A stretch of 30,663 nucleotides of DNA from an uncultured Clostridium sp. (lineage in GTDB: Bacteria; Bacillota; Clostridia; TANB77; CAG-508), in NCBI GenBank assembly GCA_900556975.1, contig USQZ01000017.1:1-30663 (forward strand), in the 5' to 3' direction. Of this stretch, positions 18,486 to 25,539 are shown one piece after another; position 1 is the first letter of the stretch, and each line of letters opens with the position of its first letter. Made by a program: the position numbers and the translations under genes. The notes below the pieces were generated by a model. It ran no database searches and was not told the origin of the DNA. It was given only the letters and a program-made list of their open reading frames with translations.

Positions 18486-19319
18486 TTAATCATATGCACG
18501 TTCAATCTGTGCTTCAAATTCGTCAGATATATAAGAATACCCAACATTTGAATCTGAGTAATATTTATACGCCATGATGGATGAGTTCTCATCAAACACG
18601 CTTGCATTACGTGAAGATGAATTAATTGTTACCCAATAATTATAAGAATCATCGGGAGTGGATGAATCAGTTACGGACAAAATACAATTTTGTAAATCAT
18701 ATTTTTTTAGATTTAGATTAATGTTGTTAGATGTTATTCTGAAAACCTGTGGCAGGATGTTGTAAGTGGCAGTTGAGTACATTTCATTTGATGTATATAC
18801 TTCATAAGCAGTATCATCAAATGTTGTGATATACCCATATGGAATGTGCTGTTCATCACAGAAATTAATAATTTCTGACAGTTTATCAGAATCTGTTTCC
18901 ACATATACTCCAATTAAGGAATTATCATCTAATAATGAAACAAGAGTGTCTATAAAAGTGCTTAAAGAAGCATCCTCATAAATAGACAAAACAATGGGCT
19001 TGCCAAGGGTGTCTACAGACTGATCTGGAAAGCTATACCAAGCCACATATTTTTCCTCAACAAATCCAACGATTTTTTTATTGGTCTTTGGATCTGTATA
19101 TCTCACCTTATCCATACCATCATCAGTATAGTAGGTTAGACTGTAAACTTTTGAGCCAGTTTTTAAAGTACAAATGACTTCATTTTTTTCTGGAGTAGAA
19201 TACAACTTGGTGCTTTGAGTAGTGAATTCTAAATCACCAGTTGCTTCATAGTTGACAACATAAACGCCAGCAACTAAAAAAATAATAATTAAGCTGATAA
19301 TTTTCAAGAAATCCCGCAT
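18486..19319 (-). CDS. Exported SH3-like protein with possible degenerate GH25-like domain
   Basis: The 277-residue protein begins with a hydrophobic signal or anchor (residues 5-24), so it acts outside the cell. Residues about 32-95 look like a bacterial SH3 domain (TKLYSTPEKNEVICTLKTGSKVYSLTYY, then VRYTD...IVGFVEEKYVAWY), which commonly binds cell wall. The remainder has alternating strands and helices (IGVYVETDSDKLSEIINFCDEQHIPYGYITTF; YNYWVTINSSSR). This recalls the barrel of GH25 lysozymes, but the acidic catalytic motif of that family is not evident, so it may be a degenerate or unrelated fold. GGAGG precedes the ATG and a clear terminator follows. It stands alone, divergent from the sortase gene. 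Function is not recognised. Confidence 0.6.
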   Translation of the reverse strand: MRDFLKIISLIIIFLVAGVYVVNYEATGDLEFTTQSTKLYSTPEKNEVICTLKTGSKVYSLTYYTDDGMDKVRYTDPKTNKKIVGFVEEKYVAWYSFPDQSVDTLGKPIVLSIYEDASLSTFIDTLVSLLDDNSLIGVYVETDSDKLSEIINFCDEQHIPYGYITTFDDTAYEVYTSNEMYSTATYNILPQVFRITSNNINLNLKKYDLQNCILSVTDSSTPDDSYNYWVTINSSSRNASVFDENSSIMAYKYYSDSNVGYSYISDEFEAQIERAYD

Positions 19320-19421
19320 GAAAGCAATTACCTCCTTTTCTTATTTGCTACTCTAATAATAAATCCATCAAATATAGTATAACAGAAAAATCATTAAAAA
19401 TAAATGAAAAAGAGGAGAAAA

Positions 19422-19934
19422 ATGTTGAAAAATCAAGCAATTTTAGGATTTACTATAATTTTAATGACAATCACACAAATATTTTGTCCACTAGCGTTTA
19501 ATTTAAGTCAAAATAACTTTCAAATATATAAAACAAATTTGAATAAAAAAGAAGAAGTGATTTGGAAAATTGAAATACCAAAAATAAATTTAAATGCAGA
19601 AATAAAAGATGGTGTAGACCAAGAAAATTTAAATAAATATGTAGGTCATTTCGAAGAAAGTGGATATATTAGTGGAAATATATGCTTAGCAGCCCATAAC
19701 AGAGGATATAAAGTAAATTATTTTCAGAATTTAAAAAACTTAGAAATAGGAGATAAAATTATATATCAATATAAAAATATGAAATTAGTATATATAGTAA
19801 AAGTAATAAAAATAATCCAGGACACAGATATAGATGTAATCAAACCAACTAAAGAAAATAAAATAACATTAATAACCTGCGTTGAAAATAAACCAGAATT
19901 AAGAAGATGTATACAAGGAATATTAAAAATATGA
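19422..19934 (+). CDS. Sortase (class D-like)
   Basis: The 170-residue protein has an N-terminal membrane segment (about residues 6-27) and a sortase catalytic domain. Catalytic His92 lies in LAAHNRG, Cys153 in TLITCVENKPE, and the conserved Arg in LRRC (161-162). IPKINLNAEIKDGV at the domain start and the ITLITC strand suit class D or a related short sortase. Sortases cut LPxTG-type signals and attach the protein to the peptidoglycan or to another protein. Start 19422 is chosen because AGAGGAG (19411-19417) lies just upstream; the ATG at 19404 has no ribosome site. Its probable substrate, ending in LPVTG, is the next gene, 42 bases on. The class assignment is inference. Confidence 0.85.
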   Translation: MLKNQAILGFTIILMTITQIFCPLAFNLSQNNFQIYKTNLNKKEEVIWKIEIPKINLNAEIKDGVDQENLNKYVGHFEESGYISGNICLAAHNRGYKVNYFQNLKNLEIGDKIIYQYKNMKLVYIVKVIKIIQDTDIDVIKPTKENKITLITCVENKPELRRCIQGILKI

Positions 19935-19976
19935 AAGGAGAAATTCGTATAATTTTGAAATATACGAGAAAAGAAA

Positions 19977-21212
19977 ATGAAATTAATAAAGATAGTAGGA
20001 ATATTAATAATAATTTTAGTATTAGCAACAAGCATAGCAAATGCTACATTCACTATTAGTGAAACACAATTATATTCTAAAGGTAAATGCAAACCATTAC
20101 TAAAAGTAGCAAGCAATGGAGGAGAAATAACAGTAACAAAGGTTTTTTATAAAAACAACGGAAAAGAATATCCAGCATATTGCGTAAATAAAGAATTAGG
20201 TGGAGTAGGTGAATATGGAAGTTATTCAGTAACAATAAATGAAGCAGTTAGCAATCCACAAGTATGGAGAGCAATAACAAATGGATATCCATATAAATCA
20301 TTAGAAAGCTTGGGAGTTTTAGATGAAGACGAAGCTTATGCAGCAACGAAACAAGCAGTATACTGCGTACTTTATGGATATGATTTATCTAGATATTCAC
20401 CTATAGGTGAAGCAGGAGAAAGAACCCTAAATGCGATAAAAAAGATTGTAGACATTGCAAGAAACACAAGAGATACAAAGCCAAGTAATCAGATAAAAAT
20501 TATAAAAAATGAAGATTGGAAGATAGATGAAAAAAATAAAACATATATAGCAAAAACACTAGAAATCAAAACAGAATGTTCAGTACAAAAATATATTATA
20601 TCTTTAGAAGATACAAAAGAAAATCAAATAAAAATTACGGATATGAACGATAATGAAATCCAAGAAACAAAAGAGAATAAATTTAAAATTAAAATGCCAA
20701 TAAATTTATTAGAAAAAGACGGAACAATAGGAATTAAAGTACAAGCCAATTTAGAAACAAAGCCAGTATTATATGGAAACTCAAATAATAGTACATATCA
20801 AAATTATGCATTAGCAGGCGAAATATATGAAGGCGGAGAAGGAGAGATAAAAGTGAATTATAATAAAAATACAAACAGATTAAAAATTATAAAAAAAGAT
20901 GACAATGATGGAAAAGCATTAGAAGGTGTGGAGTTCAACATCATAGATGCAAATGGAGAAATAAAATATAGTAAAGTAAAAACAAATGAAAAAGGTGAAA
21001 TAATAATAGATGGAATTTTACCAGGAAAATATTTTATAGAAGAAGTATCAACAAAACAAGGATATATAAAATTAAATAATAAAGTAGAATTTGATATAGA
21101 TTTAAATGAAGAAGTTGAAGTAACAATTACAAACGAAAAAGAAAAAGAAGAACCTAAAAAAGAAAAAACGTATACAGAAAAAAATTATAAATTGCCTGTA
21201 ACAGGAATGTAG
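19977..21212 (+). CDS. Thioester-domain / CnaB (SpaA-like) surface adhesin ending at LPVTG
   Basis: The 411-residue protein has a signal peptide (residues 1-24, cleavage after ANA) and an N-terminal domain resembling the thioester (TQXA) adhesin fold. Cys69 sits in YPAYCVNKEL, and a TKQAVYC segment at residues 124-129 stands where TQxA is usual. A middle beta-rich region follows. A CnaB/SpaA-like domain starts near LKIIKKDDNDGKALEGVEFNI, with the Lys, the Glu of YFIEEV and the Asn of VTITNEK placed for an isopeptide bond. A charged E/K linker leads to KLPVTGM and stop. The hydrophobic segment and basic tail normally needed after LPxTG are absent. With the sortase upstream, it is probably a covalently binding surface adhesin. 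The ATG has only a weak nearby ribosome site; GGAG lies 36 bases back. Confidence 0.8.
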   Translation: MKLIKIVGILIIILVLATSIANATFTISETQLYSKGKCKPLLKVASNGGEITVTKVFYKNNGKEYPAYCVNKELGGVGEYGSYSVTINEAVSNPQVWRAITNGYPYKSLESLGVLDEDEAYAATKQAVYCVLYGYDLSRYSPIGEAGERTLNAIKKIVDIARNTRDTKPSNQIKIIKNEDWKIDEKNKTYIAKTLEIKTECSVQKYIISLEDTKENQIKITDMNDNEIQETKENKFKIKMPINLLEKDGTIGIKVQANLETKPVLYGNSNNSTYQNYALAGEIYEGGEGEIKVNYNKNTNRLKIIKKDDNDGKALEGVEFNIIDANGEIKYSKVKTNEKGEIIIDGILPGKYFIEEVSTKQGYIKLNNKVEFDIDLNEEVEVTITNEKEKEEPKKEKTYTEKNYKLPVTGM

Positions 21213-21304
21213 AAAAAGGCCAAATTGAACTTATTACAAATTTTAAAGTTCACATATTTGAGCGTGCATAAATTTGAAAGGTAAAATTCTGTACATTATT
21301 AATT

Positions 21305-21343
21305 TTATATTATGAGAAGTTCAAAGAACTTTCTGTAATATAA
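21305..21343. repeat. Inverted repeat in convergent intergenic region
   Basis: TTATATTA (21305-21312) and AGAAGTTC pair with GAACTTTCT and TAATATAA (21336-21343) around an AAA loop. There is no T run after it on the + strand, so its role is unclear. Confidence 0.6.
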
Positions 21344-21351
21344 AAATGAGG

Positions 21352-21396
21352 AGGACCCCCATACGGTAAAATTATCTACCGATGAGAGTCCTAAAA
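21352..21396 (-). terminator. Structured hairpin, likely terminator of the minus-strand orphan gene
   Basis: On the minus strand AGGAC, CTCAT and CGGTA pair with TACCG, ATGGG and GTCCT in one long imperfect stem. CCTCATTTTT follows. It lies about 35 bases after the stop of the gene at 21429-21731. Confidence 0.5.
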
Positions 21397-21428
21397 CGCT
21401 GCGACAATTATGAAAAACTTAACTGAAC

Positions 21429-21731
21429 TTAAGCGGTTGCAACCTCGGAATGAAGAAGACGTTCATACTCTGCCTGAAGCTCTGCCTCGTTGACATACAG
21501 CACCAATTTATTGGCAAAGATGCGAGCTTCTTCAACTCCCATATTGTGTGCTAACCCTTCTTCGTAAAGCCAACGGCGAGATTCATCCAGAAGATTTAAA
21601 TCTGCGCCATAGCAGATATGCGAAAACTCGGTTGTTTTCTGTCTTGCACATCTCTGCTGCCGGATAAGGTTGCTTTCGGCCAACTCTTTGTAATGTTTCT
21701 CCATTGAATAGCTTAAACTTGTTCTTGACAT
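21429..21731 (-). CDS. Hypothetical 100-residue protein, GC-rich and probably acquired
   Basis: The start at 21731 is set by an AAGGAGG site eight bases upstream; the longer open frame to 21806 runs through the promoter. The product is hydrophilic, mostly helical and charged (MSRTSLSYSMEKHYKELAES, then RRWLYEEGLAHNMGVEEARI), with two cysteines. It has no signal peptide or membrane segment. I do not recognise a family. Base composition differs sharply from the surroundings: 28 of 60 bases are G or C at 21481-21540. The gene has its own strong promoter with a palindrome over the start site, and structured hairpins downstream. This suggests a small cargo or regulatory gene left by a mobile element, but no recombinase is present nearby. 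Confidence 0.65.
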   Translation of the reverse strand: MSRTSLSYSMEKHYKELAESNLIRQQRCARQKTTEFSHICYGADLNLLDESRRWLYEEGLAHNMGVEEARIFANKLVLYVNEAELQAEYERLLHSEVATA

Positions 21732-21761
21732 AGCGTCAACCTCCTTATGAATGATAAATTT

Positions 21762-21773
21762 ATAGTACACTAT
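21762..21773 (-). promoter_or_regulatory. Candidate operator palindrome at the orphan gene start site
   Basis: ATAGT-AC-ACTAT is a perfect palindrome apart from its centre. It sits two bases downstream of the -10 box on the minus strand, where a repressor would block transcription. The binding protein is unknown. Confidence 0.4.
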
Positions 21774-21774
21774 T

Positions 21775-21803
21775 ATTATAGCACAAATAAAAAAATACGT
21801 CAA
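21775..21803 (-). promoter_or_regulatory. Sigma-A promoter of the orphan gene
   Basis: On the minus strand TTGACG (21803-21798) and TATAAT (21780-21775) are 17 bases apart, with an extended -10 TGC. Confidence 0.85.
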
Positions 21804-21950
21804 CATTATGTAAATTTAGATAGCAGATGTTGATATCAATACTGAAGTTTATCATAGCTAATCTACTTGTATGAAAAAATAGAATGCGAACATTGATATT
21901 GATGTATTTTTAATTGTATTAAAATTTTTTATATAAATAATGGTGAAACA

Positions 21951-22676
21951 TTAATTAATATTAAGAATTTTCTTTGCTCTTAAAATATCATCATTATTTG
22001 CTAGTCTAACATTTTCAAGAGGATATACTAGACCAAGCTCTTTCCATTTAAATTTACCTAAGTCATGATATGGAAGAAGTTCAACTTTTTCCACGTTAGA
22101 AAGAGTTGAAATAAAATCTTTTAAACGTAATAAATCATTTTCATCATCTGTATATCCAGGAACTAAAACTTGTCTAATCCAAAATGGAATAGAATGATCA
22201 GATAAATATCTAGCAAAAGCCAAGTTATTTTTATTAGATAAACCAGTTAAAACTTTAGCTTTTTCATCATCTATATGTTTAATATCAAGTAAAACTAAAT
22301 CAGTATATTTCAAAAGTTCTTCAATAGAATCATTGATAGGTAAACTGCCAGCAGTATCAAGACATGTATGAATATTAATTTTATGCAATTCTTTAAATAA
22401 AGAAGTTACAAAATTAGCTTGAAGAAGCGGTTCGCCTCCAGAAACAGTAACACCACCGCCAGATGAATTAATATAAGGAAGATATCTCTTAATTTCAGAA
22501 ACTAAATCTTCAACTTTAGTTAAATTTCCCGCATTGACTTCCCAAGTATCTCTATTGTGACAATATAAACATTTTAAAGGACAACCTTGCATAAAAATTA
22601 CAAATCTTATACCTGGACCATCAACAGTTCCAAAAGTTTCAATTGAATGAACTTTACCTAAATTATTTTCCATCAT
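21951..22676 (-). CDS. pflA: Pyruvate formate-lyase activating enzyme
   Basis: The 241-residue radical SAM enzyme has the cluster motif C32-x3-C36-x2-C39 in GCPLKCLYCHNRD, preceded by the family hallmark TFGTVDGPGIRFVIFMQ. SGGGVTVSGGEPLLQ and LDIKHIDDEKAKVLTG follow. It uses SAM and a 4Fe-4S cluster to make the glycyl radical on pyruvate formate-lyase under anaerobic conditions. The length is normal for the family. It is divergent from pflB with a 215-base space between, while in many bacteria the two are in one operon. The only Shine-Dalgarno-like run (AAAGGG) is about 13 bases before the first ATG, so the start could be either of the two adjacent ATGs. Confidence 0.95.
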   Translation of the reverse strand: MMENNLGKVHSIETFGTVDGPGIRFVIFMQGCPLKCLYCHNRDTWEVNAGNLTKVEDLVSEIKRYLPYINSSGGGVTVSGGEPLLQANFVTSLFKELHKINIHTCLDTAGSLPINDSIEELLKYTDLVLLDIKHIDDEKAKVLTGLSNKNNLAFARYLSDHSIPFWIRQVLVPGYTDDENDLLRLKDFISTLSNVEKVELLPYHDLGKFKWKELGLVYPLENVRLANNDDILRAKKILNIN

Positions 22677-22717
22677 ATATAAATTATAACCCTTTCAAAT
22701 TGATTTTAACCAAAAAT

Positions 22718-22745
22718 ATTATAGCATAATAAAAGAAAAAAACAA
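22718..22745 (-). promoter_or_regulatory. Promoter of pflA
   Basis: On the minus strand TTGTTT (22745-22740), a 16-base spacer and TATAAT (22723-22718), with an extended -10 TGC. Confidence 0.65.
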
Positions 22746-22789
22746 TGTTAAATACTGCATGAAAATTGTTTGATTTTGTCATATTAATG

Positions 22790-22818
22790 TTGTATGAAAA
22801 AAATTTTTATGCTATACT
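22790..22818 (+). promoter_or_regulatory. Promoter of pflB with 5' stem-loop
   Basis: TTGTAT (22790-22795), a 17-base spacer and TATACT (22813-22818), with an extended -10 TGC. The expected start lies at the foot of a hairpin, GAC-ATAAAAGA / TCTTTTAT-GTC (22825-22852), that would cap the mRNA. Confidence 0.7.
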
Positions 22819-22891
22819 TTCAATGACGTATAAAAGACTATCTTTTATGGTCAAAATATAGATATAGAATTCAAGAATGGAGGATAAATTT

Positions 22892-25126
22892 ATGAAATTT
22901 GATGAATGGAATGGATTTGTAGAAGGAACATGGTCAAAAGAAATAGATGTACGTGATTTTATTCAAAAAAATTACACACCATATACAGGTGACGATTCCT
23001 TTCTTGCACCAGCAACAGAAAATACAAAAAAACTTTGGGATGAGGTTTTAGAGTTATATAAAAAAGAAACAGAAAATGGTGGAGTTTTAGCAATTTCAAA
23101 TGATATTGCATCTACAATTACTAGCCATGAAGCAGGATATATAGATAAAGAATATGAAAAAATCGTAGGACTTCAAACAGATGCTCCATTAAAAAGAGCA
23201 TTAATGCCAAATGGAGGAATACGTATTGTGGAGAAATCATGTGAAGCATACAATACAAAAGTTTCCGATAAATTAGAAGACATATATCATCACTATAGAA
23301 AAACACATAATGATGGAGTATTCTCAGTATATACTCCAGAGATTAGAGCAGCAAGAAGTTCACATATAATTACAGGACTTCCTGATGGATATGGACGTGG
23401 AAGAATAATAGGTGATTACAGAAGAGTTGCACTTTATGGTGTTGATTTCTTAATAGAAGAAAAGAAAAAAGATTTTGCAAATTGTGTATCAACATCTTTT
23501 ACAGAAGAAATTATTCGTGAAAGAGAAGAAATAAGCGATCAAATAAAAGCATTAAATGATTTAAAAATCATGGCTGAAAAATATGGATTCGATATTTCAA
23601 AACCAGCTAAAAATGCGCAAGAAGCAATTCAATGGTTATACTTTGGATATTTAGGAGCTATAAAAGATCAAAATGGTGCTGCAATGAGTATAGGAAGAAC
23701 TTCTACTTTCTTAGATATATATATAGAAAGAGATTTAAAAGAAGGAAAAATAACAGAATCAGAAGCGCAAGAATTAATGGATCATTTTGTTATGAAATTA
23801 CGTCTAGTTCGTTTCTTAAGAACACCAGAATATAATGAATTATTTAGTGGAGACCCTGTTTGGGTAACTGAATCAATTGGCGGAATGGGAATAGACGGAA
23901 GAACATTAGTAACAAAGAATTCTTTCAGAGTATTGCACACATTAAACACATTAGGTTCATCACCAGAACCTAACTTAACAGTACTTTGGTCAACTAGATT
24001 ACCAGAAGGATTTAAGAAATTTACAACAGAATTATCAATAAATACAAGCTCTATCCAATATGAAAATGATGACCTAATGAGAAACTATTGGGGAGATGAT
24101 TATGGAATAGCATGTTGCGTATCTGCAATGAGAATCGGAAAACAAATGCAATTCTTTGGAGCTCGTGCAAACCTTGCCAAAGCATTATTGTATGCAATCA
24201 ATGGCGGTAGAGACGAAATGTCAGGAAAACAAGTTGCTCCTAAATTCCAACCAATAACATCAGAATATTTAGATTACGATGAAGTAATGCAAAAATTCGA
24301 TGTAATGATGGATTGGGTAGCAAAAACATATATAGACGCACTAAATATAATTCATTATATGCATGATAAATATTCATATGAAGCAATAGAAATGGCTTTA
24401 CATGATAAAGATATTTTAAGAACAATGGCATGTGGAATTGCTGGATTATCAGTTGTTGCAGATTCATTATCAGCAATTAAATATGCAAAAGTAAAACCTA
24501 TTAGAAATGAAGATGGATTAGTTACAGATTACGAAATAGAAGGAGATTTTCCTAAGTATGGTAATGACGATGACAGAGTTGATTCATTAGCAGTAGAAGT
24601 TATAAAATCATTTATGACAAAATTAAAGAAACAACCAACATACAGAAATTCAGTACCAACAATGTCAATTTTAACTATCACATCTAACGTAGTTTATGGT
24701 AAATATACAGGAAATACACCAGATGGCAGAAAAGCAGGAGCTCCATTTGGACCAGGTGCAAACCCACTACATGGTAGAGATCAAAACGGTGCGTTAGCTG
24801 TACTAAATACAATTGCTAAATTACCATATAAATATTCAGAAGATGGTATTTCTTATACATTCGCTATTACTCCTAATACATTAGGAAAAGATATGGACGA
24901 AAAAGTTAAGAATTTAATTGCATTACTTGATGGATATTTTGTTCAATTGAGTCATCATATTAATGTTAATGTGTTTAATAGAGATTTATTGCTAGATGCA
25001 ATGGATCACCCTGAAAAGTATCCACAATTAACTATTCGTGTTTCTGGTTATGCTGTTAAGTTTACTAAGTTAACTAGGGAACAACAGTTGGATGTTATTA
25101 ATCGTACAATTCACGAACGTATCTAA
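22892..25126 (+). CDS. pflB: Formate C-acetyltransferase (pyruvate formate-lyase)
   Basis: The 744-residue glycyl radical enzyme has the catalytic cysteine pair C408-C409 in GIACCVSAMRIGKQMQFFG and the radical glycine G719 in TIRVSGYAVKF near the C-terminus. Length and end match PFL closely, and DGRKAGAPFGPGANP and SQLSHHINVNVF-type segments are also typical. It converts pyruvate and CoA to acetyl-CoA and formate in the cytosol during fermentation. The start is 22892, because GGAGG at 22879-22883 lies eight bases before it; the ATG at 22877 overlaps that ribosome site. It is transcribed alone, with its activase divergent. An unusually long foldback begins at the stop codon. Confidence 0.97.
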   Translation: MKFDEWNGFVEGTWSKEIDVRDFIQKNYTPYTGDDSFLAPATENTKKLWDEVLELYKKETENGGVLAISNDIASTITSHEAGYIDKEYEKIVGLQTDAPLKRALMPNGGIRIVEKSCEAYNTKVSDKLEDIYHHYRKTHNDGVFSVYTPEIRAARSSHIITGLPDGYGRGRIIGDYRRVALYGVDFLIEEKKKDFANCVSTSFTEEIIREREEISDQIKALNDLKIMAEKYGFDISKPAKNAQEAIQWLYFGYLGAIKDQNGAAMSIGRTSTFLDIYIERDLKEGKITESEAQELMDHFVMKLRLVRFLRTPEYNELFSGDPVWVTESIGGMGIDGRTLVTKNSFRVLHTLNTLGSSPEPNLTVLWSTRLPEGFKKFTTELSINTSSIQYENDDLMRNYWGDDYGIACCVSAMRIGKQMQFFGARANLAKALLYAINGGRDEMSGKQVAPKFQPITSEYLDYDEVMQKFDVMMDWVAKTYIDALNIIHYMHDKYSYEAIEMALHDKDILRTMACGIAGLSVVADSLSAIKYAKVKPIRNEDGLVTDYEIEGDFPKYGNDDDRVDSLAVEVIKSFMTKLKKQPTYRNSVPTMSILTITSNVVYGKYTGNTPDGRKAGAPFGPGANPLHGRDQNGALAVLNTIAKLPYKYSEDGISYTFAITPNTLGKDMDEKVKNLIALLDGYFVQLSHHINVNVFNRDLLLDAMDHPEKYPQLTIRVSGYAVKFTKLTREQQLDVINRTIHERI

Positions 25127-25250
25127 TTTGAAACGATAATTAGCATATTAATATATTAAAGCACCCTTCAAAAACCTCAACGTACCTTTGTACGCATTCG
25201 GATTATTGAAGAGTGCTTTGTTTTGTAATATACTAATTCTAGTTTCAAAT
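25126..25250. repeat. 125-bp foldback (imperfect inverted repeat) beginning at the pflB stop
   Basis: The arms 25126-25171 and 25206-25250 are inverted copies: ATTTGAAAC, AATTAG, ATATTA, AAAGCAC and CTTCAA occur in order in both (one strand reversed), with short mismatched spacers. The loop contains a second small hairpin, CGTAC-CTTT-GTACG. The 297 bases from the pflB stop to the small ORF hold this element, further hairpins and the promoter at 25361, but no other gene. Confidence 0.8.
25158..25225 (+). terminator. Likely terminator of pflB, nested in the foldback
   Basis: AAAGCAC-C-CTTCAA (25158-25171) pairs with TTGAAG-A-GTGCTTT (25206-25219), followed by GTTTTG. The inner loop holds a further 5-bp hairpin, which is unusual. 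Confidence 0.65.
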
Positions 25251-25360
25251 ATCTAGAATTTTTGGGCTCAGCAAAATGGCATTTCTATTTTAAAATTAGA
25301 GAATGTATGCTTTCAATTTATTGAAGAGAGTTTTGCCTTACAAAATAGTAAAAAATGCTA

Positions 25361-25389
25361 TTGAAAAAATTTTTCATATGATATAAAAT
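25361..25389 (+). promoter_or_regulatory. Promoter of the small-peptide/cdaA unit
   Basis: TTGAAA (25361-25366), a 17-base spacer and TAAAAT (25384-25389). The palindrome TTAACA-GTAT-TGTTAA (25391-25406) covers the expected start site and may be an operator or a 5' hairpin. Confidence 0.5.
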
Positions 25390-25423
25390 ATTAACAGTAT
25401 TGTTAAAGAAAGAGGGAATTAAA

Positions 25424-25528
25424 ATGGATAAACATAAAATAATAACAAAAATAGTAGCAATAGTAATGATAGCTGCAATGCTTTTAGCAACAGCAAGTAC
25501 ATTAATATATTATTTACTTATGAAATAG
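25424..25528 (+). CDS. Small single-span membrane peptide upstream of cdaA (34 aa)
   Basis: AGAGGG sits eight bases before the ATG. The product starts MDKHKIITKIVAIVM, continues with a hydrophobic stretch rich in A, L and I, and ends STLIYYLLMK before a TAG stop. That gives one membrane segment with a short basic N-terminus and a basic last residue. Only 11 bases separate its stop from the cdaA start, and GAAAGG in that gap serves cdaA, so both lie on one transcript. I do not recognise a family. Position and topology suggest a membrane partner of CdaA, which is inference only. A chance frame is possible, but the ribosome site and tight spacing argue for translation. Confidence 0.6.
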   Translation: MDKHKIITKIVAIVMIAAMLLATASTLIYYLLMK

Positions 25529-25539
25529 AAAGGTAAAAT

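Noticed and set aside
21213..21300. Frameshifted continuation of the adhesin's sorting signal
   Set aside because: The other frames after LPVTG give short polar peptides, not a hydrophobic segment followed by a basic tail.
21380..21410. Hammerhead-ribozyme-like core (CCGATGAGAGTCC...AAAAC)
   Set aside because: The invariant U of CUGAUGA is C, there is no stem II after the core, and the stretch is explained by the long hairpin 21352-21396.
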